A DNA stretch of 64,000 nucleotides from Catenulispora sp. MAP5-51. GTDB taxonomy: Bacteria; Actinomycetota; Actinomycetes; Streptomycetales; Catenulisporaceae. Positions 24,002 through 46,969 of this stretch are shown in pieces. The translations under genes were made by a program, and so were the position numbers. The stretch covers positions 62,001 through 126,000 of the forward strand of contig NZ_JBGCCH010000005.1 of NCBI RefSeq assembly GCF_041261205.1, read 5' to 3'. The notes beneath the pieces were generated by a model. That model saw only the letters and a program-made list of their open reading frames with translations. It was not told the DNA's origin and did no database searches. Numbering within the stretch: the stretch's first letter is position 1; every line of letters starts with the position of its first letter.

Positions 24002-25228
24002 ATGACCTTGACCGAAGACCTCGCCGCCCGGTTCGGCCGGCACGAGGGCGAGCTGGCCGTCGGCGGCGTCCCGGTGCGGCGGCTGGCCGCCCGCGTCGGG
24101 GCGACGCCGTTCTTCGCCTACGACCGTGCCCTGCTCACCGAGCGGGTCGCCGCGGTCCGGCGCGCGCTGCCGGACGGCATCCACCTGAGCTACGCCGTGA
24201 AGGCCAACCCGATGCCGGCGCTGCTGCACCACATGAGCACCCTGGTCGACGGCTTCGACGTGGCCTCGGGCCTGGAACTGCGCGCCGCCCTCGACACCCC
24301 GGTGGGCCCGGCCAAGGTGAGCTTCGCCGGCCCCGGCAAGACCGCGGACGAGCTGAGCCAGGCCGTGGCCGCCGGGGTGACCGTCGAACTGGAGTCAGAG
24401 CTCGAACTCGCCCGGGTCCGCGCCGCGGCCGCCGAGACCGGCGTCACGGCCCGGGTCGCGGTCCGGGTGAACCCCGACTTCGCCGTGCGCGGCTCCGGCA
24501 TGCGCCTGGGCGGCGGCCCGCAGCAGTTCGGCGTGGACGCCGAGCGCGTCCCGGACCTGCTGGGCCTCATGGGCGACGGGGACCTGGAGTTCCAGGGCTT
24601 CCACATCTTCGCCGGCTCGCAGAACCTGCGCGCCGAGGAGATCTGCGGGGCGCAGCGCCGCACCATCGACCTGGTCCTCGCCCTCGCCGAGCACGCGCCC
24701 TCGCCGGTCCGCTACGTCAACGTCGGCGGCGGCTTCGGCATCCCCTACACCGCACGGGACTCCGCACTGGACCTGGCGCCGATCGGGGAGAACCTGGCGA
24801 AGCTGACCGACGTGGTGGCCGCCGGCCTGCCCGGCGCCCGGATCGCGGTCGAGTTGGGCCGCTACCTGGTCGGCGAGGCCGGCGTGTACGTCACGCGGGT
24901 ACTGGACCGCAAGGCGTCGCGCGGCAAGGTGTTCCTGGTCGTGGACGGCGGCATGCACCACCAACTGGCGGCCTCGGGCAACTTCGGGCAGACGATCCGC
25001 CGCAACTACCCGCTGGCGGTGGCGAACCGCATCGACGACCCGGCCGCGGCCAAGGTCTCGGTGGTCGGGTGCCTGTGCACCCCGCTGGACCTGCTCGGCG
25101 ACGACATCGAGCTGCCGGACGCGGACGTCGGCGACCTGATCGTGCTTTTCCAAGCCGGGGCCTACGGTCTGACGGCCAGTCCGACCGCCTTCCTCAGCCA
25201 CCCGGCACCGGTCGAGGTGCTTGTCTGA
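24002..25228 (+). CDS. PLP-dependent decarboxylase (diaminopimelate/ornithine decarboxylase fold)
   Basis: Fold-type III PLP enzyme of 408 residues. Lys67 in YAVKANP binds PLP. HIFAGSQ, the phosphate-binding GGGFGIPY, ELGRYLVGEAG and the active-site GCLCTPLD (Cys359) are all present, and it ends with the usual G-A-Y...ASPTAFLSHP segment. It resembles the decarboxylase subfamily annotated as exosortase-A-associated (from memory), which pairs with an AMP ligase and a carrier as here. Lysine biosynthesis is unlikely given the context. It probably decarboxylates a D- or L-amino acid or an aminoacyl precursor used by the ligase or the condensation proteins; the substrate is not known. Confidence 0.88.
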   Translation: MTLTEDLAARFGRHEGELAVGGVPVRRLAARVGATPFFAYDRALLTERVAAVRRALPDGIHLSYAVKANPMPALLHHMSTLVDGFDVASGLELRAALDTPVGPAKVSFAGPGKTADELSQAVAAGVTVELESELELARVRAAAAETGVTARVAVRVNPDFAVRGSGMRLGGGPQQFGVDAERVPDLLGLMGDGDLEFQGFHIFAGSQNLRAEEICGAQRRTIDLVLALAEHAPSPVRYVNVGGGFGIPYTARDSALDLAPIGENLAKLTDVVAAGLPGARIAVELGRYLVGEAGVYVTRVLDRKASRGKVFLVVDGGMHHQLAASGNFGQTIRRNYPLAVANRIDDPAAAKVSVVGCLCTPLDLLGDDIELPDADVGDLIVLFQAGAYGLTASPTAFLSHPAPVEVLV

Positions 25229-25688
25229 ACGGTGGCCGGATGCGGTTTGTCCGGAGGTTGACAGTCAAGGGCGTTTTCCAACCCCACCTGTATGGGATGC
25301 GGGATCCACGTGTCACACAGGACTCGGCCCTCGATAGCCGACCACCGTGTGACACGTGGATCCCGCCACACCATAGAGGGCTCTTTGTGCGGGGGACCCG
25401 GAACACGGTGACCACAAGCAGCACCGCCACCGAACAACGCAACGCGCCCACGCACGAAGACAAAGCCGAACAGTCGCGGGCCGCCGCCATCAAGCAGGCC
25501 CGCAGGGGGCGCCCCCCGCTGTGGAGCGCCCGCCGGAGGCACCTGCCTTTGATCTTAGGCACCCACCAAATGCGGCAGGCAGCCGCCAGACCAAACGCGT
25601 GCGCAGTGACTCGGACCGATGCGCGCCCTTACCCAGCCACAACCGCCGCCCGCCAGCCCCAGCCCCCAGCCCCCAGCCCCCAGCGCCT
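25229..25688. other. intergenic region between convergent genes
   Basis: 460 bases without a credible gene; short ORFs here lack ribosome sites and similarity. It contains the large inverted repeat at 25299-25366 and, at its right end, CAGCCCC-type tandem repeats (25653-25683) next to the stop of the second condensation-domain gene. Confidence 0.6.
25299..25366. repeat. perfect 20-bp inverted repeat
   Basis: Arm GCGGGATCCACGTGTCACAC (25299-25318) has its exact complement at 25347-25366, with a 28-base spacer that itself contains a small CGGC/GCCG dyad. It lies between convergent genes, so a bidirectional terminator is the simplest reading. The length and perfection of the arms also allow a cruciform or protein-binding role. 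Confidence 0.9.
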
Positions 25689-27131
25689 CTAATCACCAGG
25701 GAACAGCGCCGGATCGGGCTCAGCGGGCGTCCACAGCTCCTTGAGCCCGCTCTCCGGCGCCGCCACCGCACGCTGAACGCCGAACGCGACCGTGCGCAGC
25801 ATCCCGGCCAGCGCCTCGGCGTCCACGACGTCCGGATCGGTGCGCAGCTGGACGCTGGTCCGGCCGTCCTGAGCCGTGACCCGCACGTCGAACGGCTGCC
25901 CGTACTTCCGCGGCTTCTCCGTCCAGACGAGTTCGGCCGGGGCGTGCTCAGCCGGATCGGCGACCCGGTCGTCGAACGGCAGGTAGTTGAACCATGCCGG
26001 GAACAGGCGGTTGTACCAGCCGTCGGCAGATCCCTCGGTCTGCGCGGCGATCCGGTCCACGTCGTAGCAGGAGTACCGGTAGGCCTTCGCGCCGGCCCAG
26101 TGCGTTCGCTTCACGTGCTCGGCCAGCGTTCCGGCGCGGTCCACCGGCAGGGCGATCGGGATGAGCTGGTTCAGCGTGCCGACCACGTGGCGGTGGTCCG
26201 GTGCGAAGCGGTTGTTCGACATCAGGCTGATGACCGTGCCCTCGGTGCCGAGGTGTTCCGCGAGGGCCGTGGTGACCATCGCGAGCAGCACGGCCGGCAC
26301 CGTGACCGCATGCTGGCGCGCGGCCTCGGCGGCCAAGGCCGTCAGCCGGTGGGAGTGCAGGACGGCCTGCACACGCGGCTTGGTCTGGCCGGTGCCCAGC
26401 GTCGGCAGGGCCTGGCGGAAGCCGGCCGGCGCCTCGGCGAGCACGCCGCGCCAGTACTTCTCCGCGGACGCCTGCCTTGTCTGCCACTTCTCAGCATGCT
26501 GAGCCGCCGATAGATCCCGCTGCGAGGCCCCGGCGTCGAGATCGGCCCCGGGGTCCTCGGCCAAGATCCGGAAGCGGCGCTCCAGCTCGATCATCGACCA
26601 GACGTCCAGGATCAGGTGCGAGAACGCCAGCGAGACGAACATCGGTGCGCCGTCGGTGGTCACCAGCGAGCCGCGCCAGCAGGGGCCGCCGGTCATCGGG
26701 ATCGCTTGCGCCGCCAGGGCCTCGGTGGTGCGGATCGGGTCGGCGAAGTCGGTGATCTGCCGGTCGGCGGTCTCGATCGCGCGCGGCAGCCCGGTGGCGG
26801 GATCCAAGCCGCAGAGGCCACCGCCATCGCCGCCGCCACCGCCGCCGTCGTGGACGTCACCGCCACCATCGCCGCCGCCGACGTCCTCCACCGGATGCAC
26901 GTGCTGCGCCGGGACGCCGTCGCCGTCGATCGAGTAGCTGGTGCGCAACGGCTCGTGCAGCTCGATCAGCCGGCGCAGCGCCGCCGCCAGCCGCTCGGGG
27001 GTCAGGCCTCGCAGGTCCCAGGTCGCCGACAGGTTCGCCTCGGCCCGCCACGGCGGCGGGTAGGACTCCACCTCGCGCCAGCTGTAGAGCTGGCCGTGGC
27101 TGAGCGGCGTGGGCGCGACGGTGTTCGGCAT
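25689..27131 (-). CDS. second stand-alone condensation-domain protein
   Basis: Protein of 480 residues of the condensation superfamily, with LSHGQLYSWREVE, LIELHEPLRTSYS, and the catalytic-site equivalent SHLILDVWS (His172, Asp176; Ser for the first His and Val for Gly). The second lobe has VLLAMVTTALAEHLG and SLMSNNR, then FNYLPF. It ends after the domain, with no carrier tail. A Gly/Asp-rich run (about residues 85-106) interrupts the first lobe. It is divergent from PKS gene A by 223 bases. ATG 27140 is an alternative start. Its substrates are unknown; together with the first C protein it may join or release a carrier-bound chain. Confidence 0.82.
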   Translation of the reverse strand: MPNTVAPTPLSHGQLYSWREVESYPPPWRAEANLSATWDLRGLTPERLAAALRRLIELHEPLRTSYSIDGDGVPAQHVHPVEDVGGGDGGGDVHDGGGGGGDGGGLCGLDPATGLPRAIETADRQITDFADPIRTTEALAAQAIPMTGGPCWRGSLVTTDGAPMFVSLAFSHLILDVWSMIELERRFRILAEDPGADLDAGASQRDLSAAQHAEKWQTRQASAEKYWRGVLAEAPAGFRQALPTLGTGQTKPRVQAVLHSHRLTALAAEAARQHAVTVPAVLLAMVTTALAEHLGTEGTVISLMSNNRFAPDHRHVVGTLNQLIPIALPVDRAGTLAEHVKRTHWAGAKAYRYSCYDVDRIAAQTEGSADGWYNRLFPAWFNYLPFDDRVADPAEHAPAELVWTEKPRKYGQPFDVRVTAQDGRTSVQLRTDPDVVDAEALAGMLRTVAFGVQRAVAAPESGLKELWTPAEPDPALFPGD

Positions 27132-27354
27132 AGGGCCCATTGCCCCAAGGCCGGACGACGATCGCAAGGTGATGACGATGGCACAATGCGGCGGCCGTTA
27201 GTTGCCATCGCCGCGGGGCCGGTATTCGTTGACTGCGAACCCCTCGCCAATTGATCCTCGTTCTCGGAACTCCCGGACCGGCGATTGTGCCGCGGCCATT
27301 CCTCGGCCTTTTCGGGAGGGCGAATCGCGATTCCTCCCCCAAGGTGGCGTGGGC

Positions 27355-35937
<8,583 letters not shown>

Positions 35938-35953
35938 CGGAAGGGGCACGCGC

Positions 35954-41371
<5,418 letters not shown>

Positions 41372-41403
41372 GCATCCGCTGCCCCTTCGAAAGGTCCGGT
41401 CAC

Positions 41404-44400
41404 ATGGCCACAGAGGAAGAGCTCCGCAACTACCTGAAGCGGGTCACGCGCGACCTCACCGACACCCGTCGGCGGCTCGCGGAGACCGAGCAGCAGCTGT
41501 CCGACACCGAGCGCGCGCGGCACGAGCCGATCGCGATCATCGGTATGGGCTGCCGCTACCCCGGCGGGGTCGCCGGTCCCGAGGACCTGTGGGACGTGGT
41601 GTCCACCGGCCGGCACGCGATCGGCGAGTTCCCGGCCGACCGGGGCTGGGACGTCGAAGGGCTCTACGATCCCGACCGCGACGCCTTCGGCAAGTCCTAC
41701 ACCCGCAACGGCGGCTTCCTGTACGACGCCGCCGACTTCGACGCCGGCCTGTTCGGCATGAGCCCCGGCGCCGCGCTGACCAGCGACCCGCAGCAGCGGC
41801 TGATGCTCGAGACGGTGTGGGAGGCCTGCGAGCGGGCCGGCATCGACCCGATGGCGCTGCGGGGTTCGCGCACCGGTGTGTTCGCCGGGGTCATGTTCGA
41901 CTTCTACTGCACCCGCTTCCTCGGCGCGGTGCCGCAGGAGGTCGAAGCGTCACTGTTCACCTCCGCGCTGCCCAGCGTGCTGGCCGGCCGCATCTCCTAC
42001 ACCCTCGGCCTGCACGGCCCCGCCATCAGCCTGGACACCGCCTGCTCCTCCTCGCTGGTCGCCGTCCACCTGGCCGCGCAGGCGCTGCGCAACCGCGAGT
42101 GCTCGATGGCGCTGGCCGGCGGCGCCACCGTGATGGCCACGCCGGACTCCTTCGTCGAGTTCAGCCGCCAGGGCGCGCTGGCCCCCGACGGCCGCTGCAA
42201 GCCGTTCGCCGAGGGCGCCACGGGCGCTGCGTGGGCCGAGGGTGTCGGTGTCCTGATCCTGGAGCGGCTGTCCGACGCCGAGCGCAACGGCCACACCGTC
42301 CTGGCCGTCATCCGCGGCTCGGCGGTCAACCAGGACGGCCGCAGCAACGGCCTGACCGCTCCGAGCGGCCCGGCCCAGGAACGGCTGATCTGGGAGGCGC
42401 TGGCCGACGCCCGCCTGGACGCCCGCGACGTCGACGTCGTCGAGGCGCACGGCACCGGCACCCCGCTCGGCGACCCGATCGAGGCCCGGGCCCTGCTGGC
42501 CACCTACGGCCAGAACCGCGGCGAGGGCGAGCCGCTGCTGCTCGGCTCGGCCAAGGCCAACTTCGGCCACACCCAGGCCGCCGCGGGCGTCGCCGGCATC
42601 ATCAAGATGGTCATGGCGATGCGGCACAACGAGCTGCCGCCCTCGCTGTTCGCCGAGAACCCCTCCTCGCAGATCGACTGGGACAGCGGCGCGGTGCGGC
42701 TGCTGGACGCGGCCCGGCCCTGGCCGGCCGTGGACCGGCCGGTGCGCGCGGCGGTGTCCGGCTTCGGGATCAGCGGCACCAACGCACACGTCATCATCGA
42801 GCAGGCCCCGCAGCCGGGTGACGCCGAACCGGCCGAGGCGGACGCCGGAATCGAGACAGCGGCCGCCGCTGCGACTGCCATCACTGAAAACCAGAGCCCG
42901 CATGTCTGGGTCCTGTCAGCCCGCACCGAGAAGTCCCTGCGCGCCCAAGCCGGCCGCCTCGAGGTCTTCTCCCGCGCCGCCGACGCCGCCGACCTGGCCG
43001 CCGCCGGCCCGGCCCTGGCCCGCCGCACCACCCTGGAACACCGCGCCGTCGTGGTCGCCGCCGATCGCGAGGAACTGACCTCCGCCCTCACCGCCCTCGC
43101 CGACGGTACCCCGCACCCGGCGCTCGCCGTCGGCACGGCGGCCGCCGACGTCCGCCCGGTCTTCACCTTCCCCGGCCAGGGCTCGCAGTGGGCCGGCATG
43201 GCCGTGGAGCTGATGGCCGCGAACCCGGTCTTCGAGGACTGGATGACGCGCTGCGACACCGCGCTGGCCCCGCACACCGGCTGGTCGGTGGTGGACGTGC
43301 TGCGCGGCGCCGAGGGCGCCCCCACGCTGGACGGCACCGAAGTCATCCAGCCCGCGCTGTTCGCCGTGATGGTCTCGCTGGCCGGGCTGTGGCGCTCGAT
43401 CGGCGTCGAGCCGGCCGCCGTCATCGGCCACTCGCAGGGCGAGATCGCGGCCGCCGCCGTCTCCGGCGCGCTGTCGCTGGAGGACGCGGCGCGGGTCGTC
43501 GCGCTGCGCAGCCGTTCGCTGCTGCGGCTCAGCGGGACCGGCGGGATGCTCGCCGTCGCGCTGCCCCCGGAGGAGATCGTCAAGCGTCTGGAGCCGTTCG
43601 ACGGCCGCCTGTGGCTGGCCGTGTACGCGGGCCCGGCCAGCGGCGTGGTCGCCGGCGACCCGGACGCGCTGGACGAGTTCGTCGAGTCCTGCGGCGAGAA
43701 CATCCGCACCCGCCGCGTCGGCGTGGACTACGCCTCGCACACCCCGCACGTCGAGGCCCTGCACGACGAACTCCTGACGGTGCTCGCCGGAACCGCGCCG
43801 GTGTCCACGGACATCGCGATGTGCTCCTCGCTGCACGCCGAGTTCATCGACACCGCGCGCCTGGACGCCGCGTACTGGTACGAGAACCTGAGCAACCCGG
43901 TCCGCTTCCGCGACGCCGTCGCGGCCTTCAAGGACTTCGGGACGCCGCTGTTCGTCGAGGCCAGCCCGCATCCGGTCCTCGTCGGCGACATCGCCGACAT
44001 CCTGGAGGACGCCGGCGCGGCCGGCGCGGCGACCGGTTCGCTGCGCCGCGACGAAGGCGGCTGGCAGCGCTTCCTGCTCGCCGCCGCCGGGGCCTACGTG
44101 CTCGGCGCGCCGGTGGCGTGGACCGATCTGCTGGGGCCGGTGCGGCGTCGGGTCGAGCTTCCGACGTACGCCTTCGACCGTCAGCGGTACTGGATCGAGA
44201 GCACGGAGCGGGCCGCGTCCGGCGCCGGCATGAGCGTCTCCGCGCACCCGCTGTTCTCCTCGGTGGTCTCCCTGGCCGACGGCGGTCTGCTGCTGACCGG
44301 TCGGCTTTCGCGCACCGCGGCGCCGTGGCTGAACGACCACGTGGTCGAGGGCGCGGCGCTGTTCCCGGGCGCCGGATTCGTCGAGCTCGCCCTGGAAGCG

Positions 44401-46884
44401 GCCGCTGCGGCGGGCTGCGGCCACCTGGAGGAGCTGGCCCTGGAGAACCCGCTGATCCTGCCCGAATCCGGGGGCGTGGATCTGCAGGTGGTGGTCGGCG
44501 CTCCGGACGCCGACGGCCATCGCAGTGTCGGTATATACGCGCAGTCCGGCTCGGAGTGGGAGCGGTGCGCGGCCGGCTCGGTCGGGACCGGCATCGCCGC
44601 AGCCGGCGGCTGGACGTGGGCCGCGCAGTGGCCGCCGTCCGCGTCCGGTTCGGGCATGGACGTCGCGCAGCGCTACACCGACCTCGTCTCCGCGGGTTAC
44701 GAATACGGGCCCGCGTTCGCCGGTGTGACGGCGGCCTGGCGCCAGGGCGACGAGATCTTCGCCGAGATCGCCGCGCCCGAGGAGCTGGACGTCGCCGGCT
44801 TCGGCATCCACCCGGCGGTACTGGACTCCGCCTTGCAGCCGGTGCCGCTGACCGGGGGATTCAGTGAGCTGATACTCCCGTTCATCTTCCGCGACGTGCG
44901 CCTGTACGCCGCCGGGGCGTCCGCGCTGCGGGTCCGCCTGACGGTGACCGGCGACGACATCGAGATCGCCGCGGCGGACCCCGAGGGCCGGCCGGTGTTC
45001 GCGGTGAAGTCGCTGCGGGTGCGCAAGATCGCGGCCGAGGCGCTGCGGTCCCGGTCGGAGAACCGGGTGGCGCTGTCCGGGGTGGACTGGACGCCGCTGG
45101 CGGTCACCGCCGACGACAGCCTCGGCTGGCGCGTGGTGGACGATCTGGCCGAGCTGGACGGCGCGACCGAGGCGCCGGACTTCGTGGCCGTGCGGGTCGC
45201 CGGTGGCGGCCGAACGCTTCCCGATGCCGCTCGGGCCCGCACCCTGCACGCTCTCGACATCCTGCGCGACTGGCTGAACCGCAGCGAGGCCGAACTCTTC
45301 GCCGGCACCCGCCTGGTACTCGTCACCTCCGAAGCTGTCGGACCGCAGGCCACTGACATCGCTGGCAGTGCGGTGTGGGGTCTTGTCCGCGCCGCGCAGT
45401 CCGAGCATCCCGGCCGCTTCGTGCTGGCCGACGTCCCCCAGGGCTTCTCCGGCTGGGGCCTCCTGGCCGCCGCGATCGCCGCCGACGAGCCGCAAATCGC
45501 CGTCCGCAACGGCGAGCTGCTGGTGCCGAGAGTGGCGTCCCGGACCTCCGAGCCCGCCGCCGAGCAGCCCTTCGGCACTGGCAGTGTCCTGATCACCGGC
45601 GGCACCGGCGGCCTCGGCGCCCTGGTCGCCGAGCACCTGGTGTCCCGGCACGGGGTCCGTCGCCTGATCCTCACCTCGCGGCGCGGCCTGGCGGCCCCCG
45701 GCGCGGCGGAACTGGTCGACCGCTTGGCGGCGGCCGGGGCCGAGGCCGATGTCGTGGCCTGCGATGCCGCCGACCGCGAGGCGCTGGCCGCCGTCCTGGC
45801 CGCGATCCCGGCCGAGGCGCCGTTGACCGGCGTCGTGCACGCCGCCGGCGTCCTGGACGACGCGCGGCTGGAGGCTCTGAAGGCCGAAGGCGTGGACCGC
45901 GTCTTCCGCCCGAAGGTGGACGCGGCATGGAACCTGCACGAGCTCACCGCCGAGCTGCCGGTTCAGGCCTTCGTCCTGTTCTCCTCGCTGGCCGGGGTGC
46001 TGGGCAACGCGGGCCAGGCGAACTACGCCGCGGCCAACGTGGTCCTGGACGCCCTGGCCGCGCAGCGCCGCGCCGTCGCGCTCCCGGCGGTCTCGGTCGC
46101 CTGGGGCCTGTGGGGCACCGCGACCGGCATGACCGGCGAGCTGACCGAGGCCGAGCTGGCCCGGCTGGCCCGCTCCGGGGTCGCGCCGCTGACCGGGGAT
46201 CAGGGTCTTGAGTTGTTCGACGCGGCCTTGAGCGCGGCCGATCCGCTGGCCGTGGCCGCCGTGTGGAATGCCGCCGGGCTGCGCGCGAGCCAGACCGACG
46301 GCGTCCTGCCCGCGGTGTTGCGGGCCCTGGTGCCCGCGAGTCGCCGGGCCGCCGCGGCCGGGCCCTCGGCGGCGGCCGGCGGCCTGACCGCACGGCTGGC
46401 CGGGATGGCCGCGGAGGAGGGGCGGCAGTTCCTGGCCGACCTGGCCCGCTCACATGTCGCGGCGGTGCTGGCCGTGCCGGGACCGCAGGCCGTGGACCCG
46501 GACCGGCCGTTCAGCGAGCTCGGCTTCGACTCGATGACCGCCGTCGAGCTGCGCAACCGGCTCGGCGGCGCCACCGGGCTCCGGCTGCCGGCCACGCTCG
46601 CGTTCGACCACCCGACGGTCAACGCCCTGGCCGACTTCCTGCACGGCAAGCTCGCCCCGGCCGCGCCGTCACCCGACGACACCCTGCGCGCGGCCCTGGA
46701 CGAGATGCAGCGCGCGCTGGTCGGCAGCGACGACGCGATGCGCGCCAAGGTGACCGCCATCCTGCACAGCGCGTTGAACCGGCTCGGCTCCGGCGGCGAG
46801 GGGACCGAGGCCGCCCCGGACAAGATCGCGATGGACGCGGCGTCCGACGACGAGCTGTTCGCCTTCATCGACAGCCAGCTGTGA
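41404..46884 (+). CDS. modular PKS gene C: module 3 (KS-AT-DH-KR-ACP)
   Basis: Type I PKS of 1826 residues with an N-terminal docking coil ([24 protein letters not shown]), KS (Cys214), AT with GHSQG (Ser677) and YASHT (776-780), predicting methylmalonyl-CoA, and DH with [10 protein letters not shown] (His979) and DSALQ. The KR has GGTGGLG (1399), LDD (1484; B-type) and Tyr1541, and the ACP Ser is 1710. The C-terminal docking segment is [12 protein letters not shown]. No ER is present. With modules 1 and 2 it predicts a conjugated triene with methyl branches. GAAAGG lies before the start. Confidence 0.95.
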   Translation: MATEEELRNYLKRVTRDLTDTRRRLAETEQQLSDTERARHEPIAIIGMGCRYPGGVAGPEDLWDVVSTGRHAIGEFPADRGWDVEGLYDPDRDAFGKSYTRNGGFLYDAADFDAGLFGMSPGAALTSDPQQRLMLETVWEACERAGIDPMALRGSRTGVFAGVMFDFYCTRFLGAVPQEVEASLFTSALPSVLAGRISYTLGLHGPAISLDTACSSSLVAVHLAAQALRNRECSMALAGGATVMATPDSFVEFSRQGALAPDGRCKPFAEGATGAAWAEGVGVLILERLSDAERNGHTVLAVIRGSAVNQDGRSNGLTAPSGPAQERLIWEALADARLDARDVDVVEAHGTGTPLGDPIEARALLATYGQNRGEGEPLLLGSAKANFGHTQAAAGVAGIIKMVMAMRHNELPPSLFAENPSSQIDWDSGAVRLLDAARPWPAVDRPVRAAVSGFGISGTNAHVIIEQAPQPGDAEPAEADAGIETAAAAATAITENQSPHVWVLSARTEKSLRAQAGRLEVFSRAADAADLAAAGPALARRTTLEHRAVVVAADREELTSALTALADGTPHPALAVGTAAADVRPVFTFPGQGSQWAGMAVELMAANPVFEDWMTRCDTALAPHTGWSVVDVLRGAEGAPTLDGTEVIQPALFAVMVSLAGLWRSIGVEPAAVIGHSQGEIAAAAVSGALSLEDAARVVALRSRSLLRLSGTGGMLAVALPPEEIVKRLEPFDGRLWLAVYAGPASGVVAGDPDALDEFVESCGENIRTRRVGVDYASHTPHVEALHDELLTVLAGTAPVSTDIAMCSSLHAEFIDTARLDAAYWYENLSNPVRFRDAVAAFKDFGTPLFVEASPHPVLVGDIADILEDAGAAGAATGSLRRDEGGWQRFLLAAAGAYVLGAPVAWTDLLGPVRRRVELPTYAFDRQRYWIESTERAASGAGMSVSAHPLFSSVVSLADGGLLLTGRLSRTAAPWLNDHVVEGAALFPGAGFVELALEAAAAAGCGHLEELALENPLILPESGGVDLQVVVGAPDADGHRSVGIYAQSGSEWERCAAGSVGTGIAAAGGWTWAAQWPPSASGSGMDVAQRYTDLVSAGYEYGPAFAGVTAAWRQGDEIFAEIAAPEELDVAGFGIHPAVLDSALQPVPLTGGFSELILPFIFRDVRLYAAGASALRVRLTVTGDDIEIAAADPEGRPVFAVKSLRVRKIAAEALRSRSENRVALSGVDWTPLAVTADDSLGWRVVDDLAELDGATEAPDFVAVRVAGGGRTLPDAARARTLHALDILRDWLNRSEAELFAGTRLVLVTSEAVGPQATDIAGSAVWGLVRAAQSEHPGRFVLADVPQGFSGWGLLAAAIAADEPQIAVRNGELLVPRVASRTSEPAAEQPFGTGSVLITGGTGGLGALVAEHLVSRHGVRRLILTSRRGLAAPGAAELVDRLAAAGAEADVVACDAADREALAAVLAAIPAEAPLTGVVHAAGVLDDARLEALKAEGVDRVFRPKVDAAWNLHELTAELPVQAFVLFSSLAGVLGNAGQANYAAANVVLDALAAQRRAVALPAVSVAWGLWGTATGMTGELTEAELARLARSGVAPLTGDQGLELFDAALSAADPLAVAAVWNAAGLRASQTDGVLPAVLRALVPASRRAAAAGPSAAAGGLTARLAGMAAEEGRQFLADLARSHVAAVLAVPGPQAVDPDRPFSELGFDSMTAVELRNRLGGATGLRLPATLAFDHPTVNALADFLHGKLAPAAPSPDDTLRAALDEMQRALVGSDDAMRAKVTAILHSALNRLGSGGEGTEAAPDKIAMDAASDDELFAFIDSQL

Positions 46885-46969
46885 ACGCCGCCGACCGGAT
46901 CCCCTTGCCCGCTCTGACTTCCCTGCCCGCACTGGCTTCCTTGCAAAAATCTCGAAAGGCCCCAGCACC

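Noticed and set aside
25299-25366. Inverted repeat as ends of an insertion sequence
   Set aside because: Only 28 bases lie between the arms and no transposase is nearby; reported as an inverted repeat instead.
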